DNA of 64,000 bases from Porticoccus sp002341315 (GCF_047634355.1 NZ_JBLIAL010000008.1); one strand, 5' to 3'; positions 1 to 8,657 are shown, counted from the first letter of the stretch. Translations and numbers: made by a program. Notes: a model not told the origin generated them from the letters alone.

Positions 1-43
1 GAGATTTTGAATCTCCTGTGTCTACCAATTTCACCACTCTGGC
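1..43 (-). tRNA. tRNA-Leu(CAA), 5' half, cut by window edge
   Basis: Read on the reverse strand from base 43, the sequence opens GCCAGAGTGGTGAAATTGG, which matches the acceptor strand and D-arm of gammaproteobacterial leucine tRNAs. An anticodon arm follows with stem GGAGA and loop TTCAAAA, giving anticodon CAA. The 3' strand of the stem (TCTC) is just reached at base 1, so the variable arm, T-arm and acceptor 3' strand lie outside the window. The anticodon stem pairs well, unlike that of the neighbouring copy, so this is the better candidate for the functional gene. A tRNA-Leu beside queA is, from memory, also seen in Pseudomonas. Confidence 0.8.
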
Positions 44-131
44 ACTGCTTAGATTTTACTATTTTCCCTTGGGATACAAAATCGCTTGAGAATTTTGAAT
101 CCCCTGTGTCTACCAATTTCACCACTCTGGC
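44..131 (-). pseudogene. Degenerate tRNA-Leu copy (5' half intact, 3' half lost)
   Basis: From base 131 leftwards the first 32 bases repeat the neighbouring tRNA-Leu exactly, and the anticodon loop TTCAAAA is also identical. The anticodon stem is GGGGA against TTCTC, which needs two G-U pairs. After about base 88 there is no T-arm (no GGTTCGA) and no acceptor 3' strand CTCTGGC; the sequence turns A/T-rich up to base 44. The two 5' ends are 88 bases apart, about one tRNA-Leu length, which suggests a tandem duplicate whose 3' half decayed or was replaced. Both copies would be read from the promoter at 143-170. Confidence 0.6.
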
Positions 132-142
132 ACAGGGGCGCG

Positions 143-170
143 ATTATAGCAGTGGTCCCCGGAGAAGCAA
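143..170 (-). promoter_or_regulatory. Sigma-70 promoter for the tRNA-Leu transcript
   Basis: On the reverse strand there is a TTGCTT -35 box (165-170), a 16-base spacer and a perfect TATAAT -10 box (143-148). A G/C-rich stretch follows, as in discriminators of stringently controlled stable-RNA promoters. The -10 box lies 12 bases before the start of the degenerate tRNA copy. Bases 171-260, between this and queA, show nothing else recognisable. Confidence 0.6.
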
Positions 171-260
171 TAGAGCGGTGTTGTTCTGATTGATGGGTAC
201 ACTGGCTCTGGCGGTGGATTTCCATTACCCTTGCGGCCTTTTACAAGCCTCCCCAAACGT

Positions 261-1313
261 ATGCGCCGAGACCATTTCCATTACCCTCTGCCCGACGAGC
301 TGATTGCCCGTCAGCCCGCTGCTGAACGCCGTGGCAGCCGCCTGCTGGTGGTGGATGGCGTGACGGGAGCGCTGCAGCATCTGCAGTTTCCGGCGATCAG
401 TTCGCTGGTGAATTCTGGTGACCTGCTGGTGTTCAATAACACCCGGGTGATTCCGGCCCGGCTGTTTGGCCAGAAGGATTCCGGTGGCAAAGTGGAAATG
501 TTGGTGGAACGCCTGTTGGGTGACCAGCGATTGCTGGCTCATCTGCGGGCCAGCAAATCACCCAGGGCGGGCACCCGACTTCAGTTCGAAGGCGGTGTGG
601 AAGCCGAGGTGGAAGGTCGCGAGGGCGATCTGTTCCTGCTGCGTTTTCTCGGTGATAGAACGGCACTGGACATTTTGGAAAACCACGGCCATATGCCTTT
701 GCCGCCCTATATTGATCGCGCTGATAACACCGCTGACCGGGAGCGCTACCAGACGGTGTACGCTGAAAAGCCCGGCGCCGTGGCAGCGCCCACGGCGGGG
801 TTGCACTTTGATCAGGCGCTGCTCGATCAGCTTCGCGCAAAGGGGGTGGACTTTGCCTTTGTCACGCTGCATGTGGGGGCGGGTACCTTTCAGCCGGTGC
901 GGGTTGACCATATTTGCGATCACCGGATGCACTCTGAGGTGATCGAAGTCTCGGCCGAGGTCTGTCGGCAGGTGCGCGAGACCCGCGCCCGGGGCGGTCG
1001 GGTGATTGCGGTCGGAACCACCAGCGTACGATGCCTGGAAAGTGCCGCTGCCGGTGGCCAGATACAACCGATGACCGGTGAGACCGATATTTTTATCTAC
1101 CCCGGCTATTCGTTCAAACTGGTGGATGCCCTGCTGACCAATTTCCACTTGCCGGAATCGACACTGCTGATGCTGGTGAGCGCCTTCTCCGGCTACACAC
1201 ACATGATGAACGCCTACCGGCAGGCGGTGGCGGAGCGCTATCGGTTTTTCAGTTATGGCGATGCCATGTTTTTGACCATAAATCCCGCTGCTGCAGAGGA
1301 CATTCCCCAATGA
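261..1313 (+). CDS. queA: tRNA preQ1(34) S-adenosylmethionine ribosyltransferase-isomerase QueA
   Basis: QueA transfers and isomerises the ribosyl group of SAM onto preQ1 at the wobble base of GUN-anticodon tRNAs, forming epoxyqueuosine. The protein of 350 residues is close to the family's usual length and opens with the typical MRRDHFHYPLPDELIARQP. The ATG at 261 is preferred over an in-frame TTG at 231 because family similarity begins there; neither has a clear ribosome-binding site. The stop overlaps the start of tgt by four bases (ATGA), so the two consecutive queuosine enzymes are translationally coupled. Confidence 0.95.
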   Translation: MRRDHFHYPLPDELIARQPAAERRGSRLLVVDGVTGALQHLQFPAISSLVNSGDLLVFNNTRVIPARLFGQKDSGGKVEMLVERLLGDQRLLAHLRASKSPRAGTRLQFEGGVEAEVEGREGDLFLLRFLGDRTALDILENHGHMPLPPYIDRADNTADRERYQTVYAEKPGAVAAPTAGLHFDQALLDQLRAKGVDFAFVTLHVGAGTFQPVRVDHICDHRMHSEVIEVSAEVCRQVRETRARGGRVIAVGTTSVRCLESAAAGGQIQPMTGETDIFIYPGYSFKLVDALLTNFHLPESTLLMLVSAFSGYTHMMNAYRQAVAERYRFFSYGDAMFLTINPAAAEDIPQ

Positions 1314-2437
1314 GAAACAGTTGTTTTATGTCCTTTGAGGTGGCTTGCCGCGATGGCGAGGCGCGCCGTGGCAGAATGACCTTTCCCCGCGGCACGGTTG
1401 AAACGCCGGCATTTATGCCGGTGGGCACCTGTGGCACCGTCAAGGGGATGTTGCCAAGGGATGTTGGAGCCACTGGTGCCCAGATACTGCTCGGTAATAC
1501 CTTTCATTTGATGTTGCGCCCCGGTACAGACGTAGTAATGGAACACGGCGGCTTGCATGAATTCATGCACTGGCCGGGACCAATCCTGACCGATTCCGGC
1601 GGCTTTCAGGTGTTCAGCCTCGGGGCGATCAGCAAGATTTCCGAGCAGGGTGTGGCTTTTCGTTCGCCCATCGATGGCAGTGCCGTATTTCTCGACCCGG
1701 AGACATCCATTCGGGTGCAACAGCAACTCGGTGCGGACGTGGTGATGATCTTTGATGAGTGCACCCCTTACCCGGCAACCGAGCAGCAGGCCCGGGCCTC
1801 AATGGAGCTCTCTCAGCGCTGGGCGAAACGCAGCAAGGATGCCCACGGCGACAATCCCTCTGCGCTGTTTGGTATTGTACAGGGCGGCATGTATGAGGAA
1901 CTTCGCGACGCCTCTCTGGCCGGTCTCGAGTCAATCGGTTTTGATGGCTATGCCATCGGTGGTTTATCGGTGGGTGAGCCGAAAGAGGATATGTTGCGAA
2001 TTCTGGATCATCTGCCGCCCAAGATGCCCCAGGACAAGCCCCGTTATCTGATGGGTGTGGGTAAGCCGCAGGATATTCTCGAGGCCGTGCGGCGGGGTAT
2101 CGACATGTTTGACTGTGTGATGCCTACCCGCAATGCGCGCAATGGGCATTTGTTCACCAGTGCGGGTGTCGTCAAGATTCGCAATGCGGTGCACCGGCAC
2201 GATACCCGCCCCCTCGATGCGAACTGTGACTGTTATACCTGCCAGAATTTTAGCCGGGCCTATCTGCATCATCTGGAAAAGTGTGGTGAAATACTCGGCG
2301 CTCAACTGAACACAATGCACAACCTGCGCTATTACCAGGCGTTGATGGCCGACATCCGTCAGGCAATTGCCGAAAGTAGCCTCGATGAATTTGCTGTGCA
2401 GTTCTATGGTCAGCAGGGTCTGGAGCCGCCCGCTTGA
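1310..2437 (+). CDS. tgt: Queuine/preQ1 tRNA-guanine transglycosylase Tgt
   Basis: Tgt exchanges guanine 34 of Asp, Asn, His and Tyr tRNAs for preQ1, the step before QueA. The sequence shows DSGGFQVFS (Asp95 region), the DCVMPTRNARNG segment that carries the nucleophilic Asp, and a zinc site formed by Cys306, Cys308, Cys311 and His337. Length is 375 residues. GAGGA at 1296-1300, nine bases before the ATG at 1310, supports this start; an internal ATG at 1328 (MSFEVACRDG) fits family alignments equally well. The usual next gene, yajC, is absent downstream. Confidence 0.95.
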   Translation: MRNSCFMSFEVACRDGEARRGRMTFPRGTVETPAFMPVGTCGTVKGMLPRDVGATGAQILLGNTFHLMLRPGTDVVMEHGGLHEFMHWPGPILTDSGGFQVFSLGAISKISEQGVAFRSPIDGSAVFLDPETSIRVQQQLGADVVMIFDECTPYPATEQQARASMELSQRWAKRSKDAHGDNPSALFGIVQGGMYEELRDASLAGLESIGFDGYAIGGLSVGEPKEDMLRILDHLPPKMPQDKPRYLMGVGKPQDILEAVRRGIDMFDCVMPTRNARNGHLFTSAGVVKIRNAVHRHDTRPLDANCDCYTCQNFSRAYLHHLEKCGEILGAQLNTMHNLRYYQALMADIRQAIAESSLDEFAVQFYGQQGLEPPA

Positions 2438-2490
2438 GGTTTGCTCATTCGCCCCAATATGTGAGGGGTGCTCGATATTTTCCGCCGTTT

Positions 2491-2520
2491 CTGACAAGGG
2501 CGCTGCTTCCACCCTATAAT
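2491..2520 (+). promoter_or_regulatory. Sigma-70 promoter for secDF
   Basis: CTGACA (2491-2496), an 18-base spacer and a perfect TATAAT (2515-2520) lie in the 123-base gap between tgt and secD, 40 bases before the secD ATG. In many proteobacteria yajC fills this gap and the genes share one transcript. Here secDF seems able to start its own. Confidence 0.6.
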
Positions 2521-2560
2521 GGTCAGCCTTTCGTTCAGGACTCAATAAAAGACTAGTGAT

Positions 2561-4414
2561 ATGAACCGTTATCCGTTATGGAAATACCTGCTGATCCTTT
2601 TTGTTATTTTGTTGGGAATGGTTTATGCCCTGCCCAATCTGTATGTGCCTGATCCGGCTGTACAGGTCTCCGGACAGAGTAGTGCGACCGTGATTGATCA
2701 GCAGTTGCTGGATCAGATGGAACAGGCGCTCAAGGATGAAGGTATCGAGTACTTCGGCGCAGAAAGCACTGGTGAAAACGCCCTTATTCGCCTGAAGGAG
2801 CGGGATCAGCAGTTACCGGCAAAAAGGGTCATTCAGCAGGCTCTCGGCTTTGATTACGTGGTAGCGCTCAACCTCGCACCCACAACGCCGGAGTGGCTTG
2901 CTGCGTTGGGTGCACAACCCATGAAGCTCGGGCTTGACCTCAGTGGTGGCGTGCATTTCCTGCTGGAAGTCAATATTGATGAGGCGGTTGGCAAGCGTAT
3001 GGAGTCTGCGGTTCGGGAGATACGCGGTGCCATGCGTGAGGAGAAGCTCCGCTACCACACCGTTAAGCTGGAGGACGGGACGATTGTCAGCAAATTCCGC
3101 ACCGAAGAAGAGCGGGATGAAGCGAACCGGATTCTCCGCCGCGATTTCCGCGACCTGACCGCGCAGCTCACCACGGAAGGCGGTTTGTTCACTATCCGCT
3201 CCGCAATGTCGGAATCTGCGATCAGGGAAGTGGAGGATTACGCACTGAACCAGAATCTGGTGACGCTGAGAAACCGGGTGAATGAACTGGGGGTGTCCGA
3301 GCCCATTGTTCAGCGACAGGGTCGCAACCGGGTGATGGTGGAGCTGCCCGGGGTTCAGGATACAGCTGAAGCGAAGCGGATTATCGGCAAGACAGCCAAT
3401 CTTGAGTTCCGTCTTGAGGCCGAAGAACAGAACGTGGTCACGGCAGAAAAATTTGAATTTCTGAATGACAAGTCACGTTTTCCCGATGCCTGGCTGGAAC
3501 GCACGGTAGTGATTACGGGTGACCACGTGTCGAACGCGTCGGCCTCCTTCGATGAAAATGGCTTTCCACAAGTAAATATCACGCTGGACAGTGATGGCGG
3601 TGCCAGGATGCACCGGGTTTCCCGCAAAAATATTGATCGTCGCCTGGGTGTGTTGTTTATCGAGTACAAGACCCGCACCACCTATACCACCAATGACAAG
3701 GGCGAACAGGTTGCGGCGTCCGAGCGCTACGTCGAAAAGAAAATTATCAGTCTGGCCACCATTCGCAGTGCACTGGGCAAGACCTTCCGTATTACCGGTC
3801 TGGATAATCCCCGCGAGTCCTCGGAGTTGGCACTGCTGCTGCGTGCCGGTGGTCTGGCGGCACCCATGTATTTTGTCGAAGAGAGAACCATTGGTCCTTC
3901 ACTGGGTGCTGAGAACATTGCCCTGGGGGTTAAATCGGTCACCATCGGCATGGCGATGGTGTTGCTCTTCATGCTGGTGTACTACCGGGTTTTCGGCATC
4001 TTTGCCAATGTGGCACTCGCCCTCAATCTGGTCATTATGGTCGCTGCCATGTCATTGCTGAGTGCAACCCTGACCCTGCCGGGTATCGCGGGTATCGTGC
4101 TGACGGTGGGGATGGCCGTGGATGCCAATGTGCTGATTTTTTCCCGAATCAGGGAGGAGTTGGCCAATGGCCTGCCACCCCAGTCCGCCATCAATGCCGG
4201 TTACGATCGCGCTTTTGTCTCGATTCTGGATGCCAACCTGACCACCTTGATTGTGGCGGTGATTCTATACGCCGTTGGTTCCGGGCCGGTGCAGGGCTTT
4301 GCCGTCACCCTGTCGATCGGTATTTTGACGTCGATGTTCACCGCAATTCTGGGTACCAGAGCGCTGGTCAATCTGGTCTATGGTGGCCGTACCATTAACA
4401 AAGTCTGGATTTAG
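2561..4414 (+). CDS. secD: Protein translocase subunit SecD
   Basis: SecD, with SecF, forms the proton-driven auxiliary complex that helps pull proteins through SecYEG on the periplasmic side. Its 617 residues match the family's usual length. The sequence shows TM1 at about residues 8-26, the conserved LGLDLSGGVHFLLEV motif starting at residue 123, a large periplasmic region, and five further membrane segments in the last 170 residues, including GMAVDANVLIF. It lies 10 bases upstream of secF behind its own promoter. YajC, the usual third partner, is not encoded here. Confidence 0.97.
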   Translation: MNRYPLWKYLLILFVILLGMVYALPNLYVPDPAVQVSGQSSATVIDQQLLDQMEQALKDEGIEYFGAESTGENALIRLKERDQQLPAKRVIQQALGFDYVVALNLAPTTPEWLAALGAQPMKLGLDLSGGVHFLLEVNIDEAVGKRMESAVREIRGAMREEKLRYHTVKLEDGTIVSKFRTEEERDEANRILRRDFRDLTAQLTTEGGLFTIRSAMSESAIREVEDYALNQNLVTLRNRVNELGVSEPIVQRQGRNRVMVELPGVQDTAEAKRIIGKTANLEFRLEAEEQNVVTAEKFEFLNDKSRFPDAWLERTVVITGDHVSNASASFDENGFPQVNITLDSDGGARMHRVSRKNIDRRLGVLFIEYKTRTTYTTNDKGEQVAASERYVEKKIISLATIRSALGKTFRITGLDNPRESSELALLLRAGGLAAPMYFVEERTIGPSLGAENIALGVKSVTIGMAMVLLFMLVYYRVFGIFANVALALNLVIMVAAMSLLSATLTLPGIAGIVLTVGMAVDANVLIFSRIREELANGLPPQSAINAGYDRAFVSILDANLTTLIVAVILYAVGSGPVQGFAVTLSIGILTSMFTAILGTRALVNLVYGGRTINKVWI

Positions 4415-4424
4415 GAGACTCACC

Positions 4425-5348
4425 ATGACAACGCTACGTGTTATTGATTTCATGGGCCAGCGGAAGCTGGCAGCGGTCATCTCCATTCTTCTGGTGCTGG
4501 GCTCCCTTGTTTCCCTGTCGGTGAAAGGCATCGTGCTGGGTCTCGATTTTACCGGTGGCACCCAGATTGAGGTGGGTTATCCGGAGCCGGCCGATTTATC
4601 GGTGATTCGCACACAGCTTACGGAGGGCGGCTTTGAAAACCCCACTGTAATTTACTTCGGTTCCGAGAGTGATGTGCTGATCCGTTTGCAGGGTGAGCCG
4701 GCAGCCGGCTTGTCCGATGAGGTGTTTGCTGCACTGCAAAACAACACCGACAGCGAGATCGAAATGCGCCGGGTGGATTATGTGGGCCCCCAGGTGGGTG
4801 ATGAACTTCGCGAGGATGGCGGTCTGGGTATGCTGGCTGCCCTGGCCGTGGTGATGCTCTATGTGGCCATCCGGTTTCAATACAAATTTTCCATCGGTGC
4901 CGTTCTCGCGCTGATTCATGATGTGATTATTACGCTCGGGTTTTTCTCGATCACCCGCCTGGAGTTTGATCTCACAGTGCTGGCGGCGGTGCTCGCCGTG
5001 ATCGGTTACTCCCTGAATGACACGATTGTCGTGTTTGACCGAATACGGGAAAATTTTCGCCTGCTGCGAACGGCGGAGGCAAAAGAGGTTATTAATGAAT
5101 CCCTGACGCAGTCGTTGCAGCGCACATTGCTGACCTCTCTGACCACAATCTTTGTGTTAGTGGCGCTGTTTGTTTTTGGCGGTGAGCTGATTCACAACTT
5201 TGCAATCGCACTCATTGTTGGTGTGGTAATCGGTACGTACTCCTCTATCTATGTGGCGGCAAACCTGCTGATGGCTCTGCAGATGACCAGAGAGAATCTG
5301 CTGCCGCCCGAGGTGAAAGAGGGTGAAGAGTTTGATGGGCTGCCCTAG
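4425..5348 (+). CDS. secF: Protein translocase subunit SecF
   Basis: SecF is the partner of SecD in the SecDF export complex of the inner membrane. The sequence shows an N-terminal membrane helix, the hallmark VLGLDFTGGTQIEV, and the C-terminal membrane bundle with SLNDTIVVFDRIRE. Starting at ATG 4425, preceded by AGGAG, the protein has 308 residues, normal for the family. An in-frame upstream start at 4380 would lie inside secD and add unrelated residues. The gene is followed by an imperfect direct repeat that starts AGGACTTCTG at 5347 and again at 5367. Confidence 0.97.
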   Translation: MTTLRVIDFMGQRKLAAVISILLVLGSLVSLSVKGIVLGLDFTGGTQIEVGYPEPADLSVIRTQLTEGGFENPTVIYFGSESDVLIRLQGEPAAGLSDEVFAALQNNTDSEIEMRRVDYVGPQVGDELREDGGLGMLAALAVVMLYVAIRFQYKFSIGAVLALIHDVIITLGFFSITRLEFDLTVLAAVLAVIGYSLNDTIVVFDRIRENFRLLRTAEAKEVINESLTQSLQRTLLTSLTTIFVLVALFVFGGELIHNFAIALIVGVVIGTYSSIYVAANLLMALQMTRENLLPPEVKEGEEFDGLP

Positions 5349-5503
5349 GACTTCTGTCCGGTGTCGAGGACTTCTGGCGCATGTCAAGGTTTTTTTGCTT
5401 GCGCGTTTTTGTAAGCCGCTTTAAAGTGGGAATTGCGGGTCTTTAGCTGCCTGTATATTTACACCGCCAACCGAGGTTGGCATTAAGTGCTTACGAGGAT
5501 GTT

Positions 5504-5716
5504 ATGTCAGATTTAGTTACCGGTACCGTTAAGTGGTTCAATGAAGAAAAAGGGTATGGCTTTCTTGCGCAGGAGGGTGGCAAGGACGTCTTTGTACATT
5601 TCAGTGCTATTAACGGTACAGGCCGTCGCACACTCTATGAAGGGCAGCAGGTTTCTTTCGAAGTGACCGACGGTCAGAAAGGCCCGCAGGCACAAAACGT
5701 CACTGTTGTTGCCTGA
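5504..5716 (+). CDS. CspA-family cold-shock protein
   Basis: This single cold-shock domain of 70 residues binds single-stranded RNA or DNA and typically acts as an RNA chaperone. Both RNP motifs are visible: KGYGFLAQ (RNP1) and DVFVHFSAI (RNP2), within TGTVKWFNEEKGYGF. The ATG at 5504 is chosen because GAGGA precedes it and the family begins there; an upstream in-frame start at 5477 is unlikely. The 5' leader is long and contains a possible -10 (TATATT, 5454-5459). A strong terminator follows. Whether it is cold-induced or constitutive cannot be told. Confidence 0.93.
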   Translation: MSDLVTGTVKWFNEEKGYGFLAQEGGKDVFVHFSAINGTGRRTLYEGQQVSFEVTDGQKGPQAQNVTVVA

Positions 5717-5743
5717 GGCAAATGCCTGAGTTTAACCAATAAA

Positions 5744-5770
5744 AATGCCAGCGTTAGCTGGCATTTTTTT
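5744..5770 (+). terminator. Rho-independent terminator after the cold-shock gene
   Basis: A perfect 9-bp stem AATGCCAGC/GCTGGCATT with loop GTTA is followed directly by a run of T, 27 bases after the stop codon. Confidence 0.9.
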
Positions 5771-5792
5771 GTATTTTCTTTATAGATTTTAT

Positions 5793-5821
5793 CCGGAGGT
5801 TTTTGTTTAACAAACCTCCGG
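5793..5821. repeat. Perfect 10-bp inverted repeat between convergent genes
   Basis: CCGGAGGTTT (5793-5802) and AAACCTCCGG (5812-5821) flank the 9-base loop TTGTTTAAC. It lies 22 bases beyond the 3' end of the reverse-strand transglycosylase gene. There is no clear T-run on either side, so it may be a 3'-end stabilising hairpin or a weak terminator for the reverse strand. Confidence 0.6.
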
Positions 5822-5843
5822 GGTGTCATTTTGTTGTTTGTTT

Positions 5844-6425
5844 CTAGCGCCAGTTATCCCAGGCCACCATGACTCTCTCGGGGTACCAGGTTTTGCCGTA
5901 GCTGCCATTATAGCGGGCGAGCGCCAGTGCGAGATTGCCATTTTCCTTGTCCAGATAATACTTGAGAATGGTGCAGCCATAGCGCAGATTGGTATCGATG
6001 TTGATCAGGTTGTCATCCGCCCGCCCGATTTCGTGCTTCCAGAAGGGCATAACCTGCATCATCCCCTGAGCGCCGGCACTGGAGACCGCGTAGGAGTCAA
6101 AGTGACTTTCTACCTGAATGACCGCAAGCACCACTTCCGGCGACAGTTCTGCCCGCGTGGCGGCCTGATGGATTTTGCGCAGCAGATCGAGTCGCTCCTC
6201 GCTGTCGGGAATGTACCGGGCAAGCTGGGTGGATTTTGCCATCAACCAGACCTCGGCATCGAAACGATCCTCAAAGCTGTCGGCCTGCTCCACGGTCTTT
6301 TTCAGTAGGGTCAGCAGAGCCTGATCCACCTCCTGCGGGTCGCCTGCGAGGGCAGCACTCAGCCAGAGAGCAGTGGCCGTCAGTGCCAGCCACCGCGCGA
6401 CCCCCAGGCCGACCGAAGCGCTCAT
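5844..6425 (-). CDS. Lytic transglycosylase, SLT-domain family
   Basis: This is a probable periplasmic murein-cleaving enzyme. The N-terminus is hydrophobic and ends near AALAGDP, a likely signal peptide. The catalytic domain shows VIQVESHFDSYA with the acid Glu106, then SAGAQGMMQVMP and NLRYGCTILKYYL, the classic SLT (goose-lysozyme-like) motifs. At 193 residues it is a small, single-domain member. Its ATG overlaps the proS stop by four bases, so it is translated with proS. The closest named relative cannot be fixed from motifs alone. Confidence 0.85.
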   Translation of the reverse strand: MSASVGLGVARWLALTATALWLSAALAGDPQEVDQALLTLLKKTVEQADSFEDRFDAEVWLMAKSTQLARYIPDSEERLDLLRKIHQAATRAELSPEVVLAVIQVESHFDSYAVSSAGAQGMMQVMPFWKHEIGRADDNLINIDTNLRYGCTILKYYLDKENGNLALALARYNGSYGKTWYPERVMVAWDNWR

Positions 6426-8143
6426 CCGAGGGCCTGTGCCAGAAACTCAGACAATTCCGTTACCGCGATTTGGCAGCTTTCCTCGCTGCGACGGTTGTAA
6501 TATTCCACCTGACCCTGTTCAAGCCCGCGGTCGCCCACGACGATGCGGTGAGGGATACCCATTAACTCAATGTCTGCCAGCATGACCCCTAACCGGGCTT
6601 TTTCTTCATCCATTAACAGCACGTCAAAACCCGCCTGTTGCAGATCAGCATAGAGCGTTTCGCAGGCATCGCGAACCTGTTCGGACTTGTGCAGGTTGAT
6701 CGGTACCACCGCGATCTGGAAAGGAGCCAGGGCATCGGGCCAGATGATGCCCTTTTCATCGTGATTCTGCTCTATGGCAGCGGCCACAACGCGGCTCACG
6801 CCGATCCCGTAGCAACCCATCAACATGACCTGCTCTCGGCCTTCTTCGTTGAGTACCCGGGCATTCATGGCTTCACTGTATTTGGTGCCCAATTGAAAAA
6901 TATGCCCCACTTCAATACCGCGTTTGATCTCCAGAGTGCCCTGGCCATCGGGGCTGGTGTCACCGGGGATCACATTGCGAATGTCCTCGACCTGTAGCGG
7001 CGGACAATCTCTCTCCCAGTTGACACCGGTGAGATGGTAATCATCGCGGTTTGCACCGCAGGCAAAGTCTGCCAGGTGGGCCGCGCTACGATCCACAATG
7101 GTCGGAATGTTGAGCCCTACCGGACCGATAGATCCCACAGAACATCCCAGTATGGCTTTTACCTGTGCTTCGCTGGCAAAGGTCAGTGGCGATGCCACGC
7201 CCTGCAGTTTCTCGGCCTTGATAGCATTCAGTTCGTGGTCGCCCCGCAGCACCAGTGCCACCAGTGCGGTGGTGCTTTGATTGGGGTCTCCCAGTACGAT
7301 CAGGGTTTTTGCGACCTGTTCAGGTTTTACCCCGAGAAACCGGCTGACCTGTTCAATACTGTGCTGGCCCGGTGTGGCCACTTCCTGCATGTCTGCCGAT
7401 GCAGTTGGCCGGCTCCCGGTCGGTGCCACGGCTTCGGCCATTTCCACATTGGCGGCATAGTCGCTGGCGTTGGAGAAGGCGATATCGTCCTCGCCGGAGG
7501 CCGCCAGCACATGAAATTCATGGGAGTGGTTGCCGCCAATGCTGCCGGTATCCGCCAGGACAGGCCTGAAGTCGAGGCCAAGACGGTTAAATATCGCTGT
7601 ATAGGCCGCGTGCATGGTGTCATAGGTCTGTTGCAGGCTGGCCTGATCCGCATGAAAGGAGTAGGCGTCTTTCATCAGGAATTCCCGTGCGCGCATGATG
7701 CCGAAGCGAGGGCGGATTTCATCCCGGAACTTGGTCTGAATTTGATAGAAGTTGGCGGGCAGTTGCTTGTAACTGCGCAGCTGGTTGCGAACCAGGTCGG
7801 TAATGACTTCCTCGTGGGTCGGACCCAGGCAGAAGGCGCGGTCGTGACGATCCTTCATTCTCAGCAGTTCCGGTCCGTACTGTTCCCAGCGACCGGACTC
7901 CTGCCACAGTTCTGCCGGCTGGGTGACTGGCATCAGGACTTCCATGGCGCCGGCCCGGTTCATTTCTTCGCGGACAATGGCCTCCACTTTGCGCAGTACC
8001 CGCAATCCCAGAGGCAACCAGTTGTAGAGCCCGGCGGCCAGCTTGCGGATCATGCCGGCGCGAATCATCAATTGGTGGCTGATGACTTCGGCATCGGCCG
8101 GGGTTTCTTTTTGGGTGGCGATCAAAAACTGGCTGGCACGCAT
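6422..8143 (-). CDS. proS: Prolyl-tRNA synthetase, bacterial type with editing domain
   Basis: ProRS charges tRNA-Pro. The 573-residue protein has the bacterial layout: class II motifs in the N-terminal part (MRASQFLIATQKETPADAEV, then MKDRHDRAFCLGPTHEEV and FRDEIRPRFGIMRAREFLMKDAYSF), the inserted YbaK-like editing domain in the middle (about residues 225-390), the motif 3 region GCYGIGVSR, and a C-terminal anticodon-binding domain ending near EFLAQALG. Length and start (ATG 8143) are standard. It is followed without a gap by the lytic transglycosylase gene. Confidence 0.97.
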   Translation of the reverse strand: MRASQFLIATQKETPADAEVISHQLMIRAGMIRKLAAGLYNWLPLGLRVLRKVEAIVREEMNRAGAMEVLMPVTQPAELWQESGRWEQYGPELLRMKDRHDRAFCLGPTHEEVITDLVRNQLRSYKQLPANFYQIQTKFRDEIRPRFGIMRAREFLMKDAYSFHADQASLQQTYDTMHAAYTAIFNRLGLDFRPVLADTGSIGGNHSHEFHVLAASGEDDIAFSNASDYAANVEMAEAVAPTGSRPTASADMQEVATPGQHSIEQVSRFLGVKPEQVAKTLIVLGDPNQSTTALVALVLRGDHELNAIKAEKLQGVASPLTFASEAQVKAILGCSVGSIGPVGLNIPTIVDRSAAHLADFACGANRDDYHLTGVNWERDCPPLQVEDIRNVIPGDTSPDGQGTLEIKRGIEVGHIFQLGTKYSEAMNARVLNEEGREQVMLMGCYGIGVSRVVAAAIEQNHDEKGIIWPDALAPFQIAVVPINLHKSEQVRDACETLYADLQQAGFDVLLMDEEKARLGVMLADIELMGIPHRIVVGDRGLEQGQVEYYNRRSEESCQIAVTELSEFLAQALG

Positions 8144-8228
8144 AGTTGATTCTTTGTCTTGGAGGTGAGTGTAAAAACCGCTATTTTACGGTGGAGCCCG
8201 CTTTGGGTACAGGACAAGAGGTTGTTAA

Positions 8229-8657
8229 ATGTTTGAGCTCGATTCTGCGTTGATGGCTGACACGGTAATCATTGGTGACTTTCCATTGTGCCGGTTGTTG
8301 CTTCACTGCGATGCCAATTATCCCTGGTTTATTCTGGTGCCTCGGATTGCCGATGTGACAGAAATTTATCATTTGTCAGAGCAGGACCAATATCAGTTGA
8401 TTCGTGAATCCTCCCTGCTGGCGCAGACGTTGGTGGATGTGTTCTCCCCGGACAAGGTCAATATAGCGACCCTGGGCAACCGGGTGGCCCAACTGCATGT
8501 ACATCATATCGCCCGCTATAAAACGGACGGGGCCTGGCCCGACCCCATTTGGGGCAGGTTGCCGGCACAGGAGTATACCGGGAAGTTGCTTGCTGCGCGG
8601 GTCGATTCCGTTGTCAATGTGCTCGTCGGGGATGACTTCACCGCCTTGCACAAATAG
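8229..8657 (+). CDS. HIT-domain protein with degenerate histidine triad
   Basis: This 142-residue protein belongs to the histidine-triad fold, whose members hydrolyse or transfer nucleotides. The signature is QLHVHHIARYKTDGAWPDPIWG, split here as His90-Val-His92-His93-Ile: the first two triad His are present, but the third expected position (94) is Ile. The AWPxPxWG tail is, as I recall, typical of a proteobacterial HIT-like subfamily that shares this change. AGAGG precedes the ATG at 8229. It is divergent from proS. The substrate is unknown. Confidence 0.85.
   Translation: MFELDSALMADTVIIGDFPLCRLLLHCDANYPWFILVPRIADVTEIYHLSEQDQYQLIRESSLLAQTLVDVFSPDKVNIATLGNRVAQLHVHHIARYKTDGAWPDPIWGRLPAQEYTGKLLAARVDSVVNVLVGDDFTALHK

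Noticed and set aside
7..189. A 60-codon frame at the left end
   Set aside because: It overlaps the antisense strand of the tRNA-Leu copies and their promoter.
7034..8149. A 371-residue open frame on the forward strand opposite proS
   Set aside because: It is a mirror of a high-GC coding region in another frame, with no recognisable domain, while proS is a complete conserved gene.
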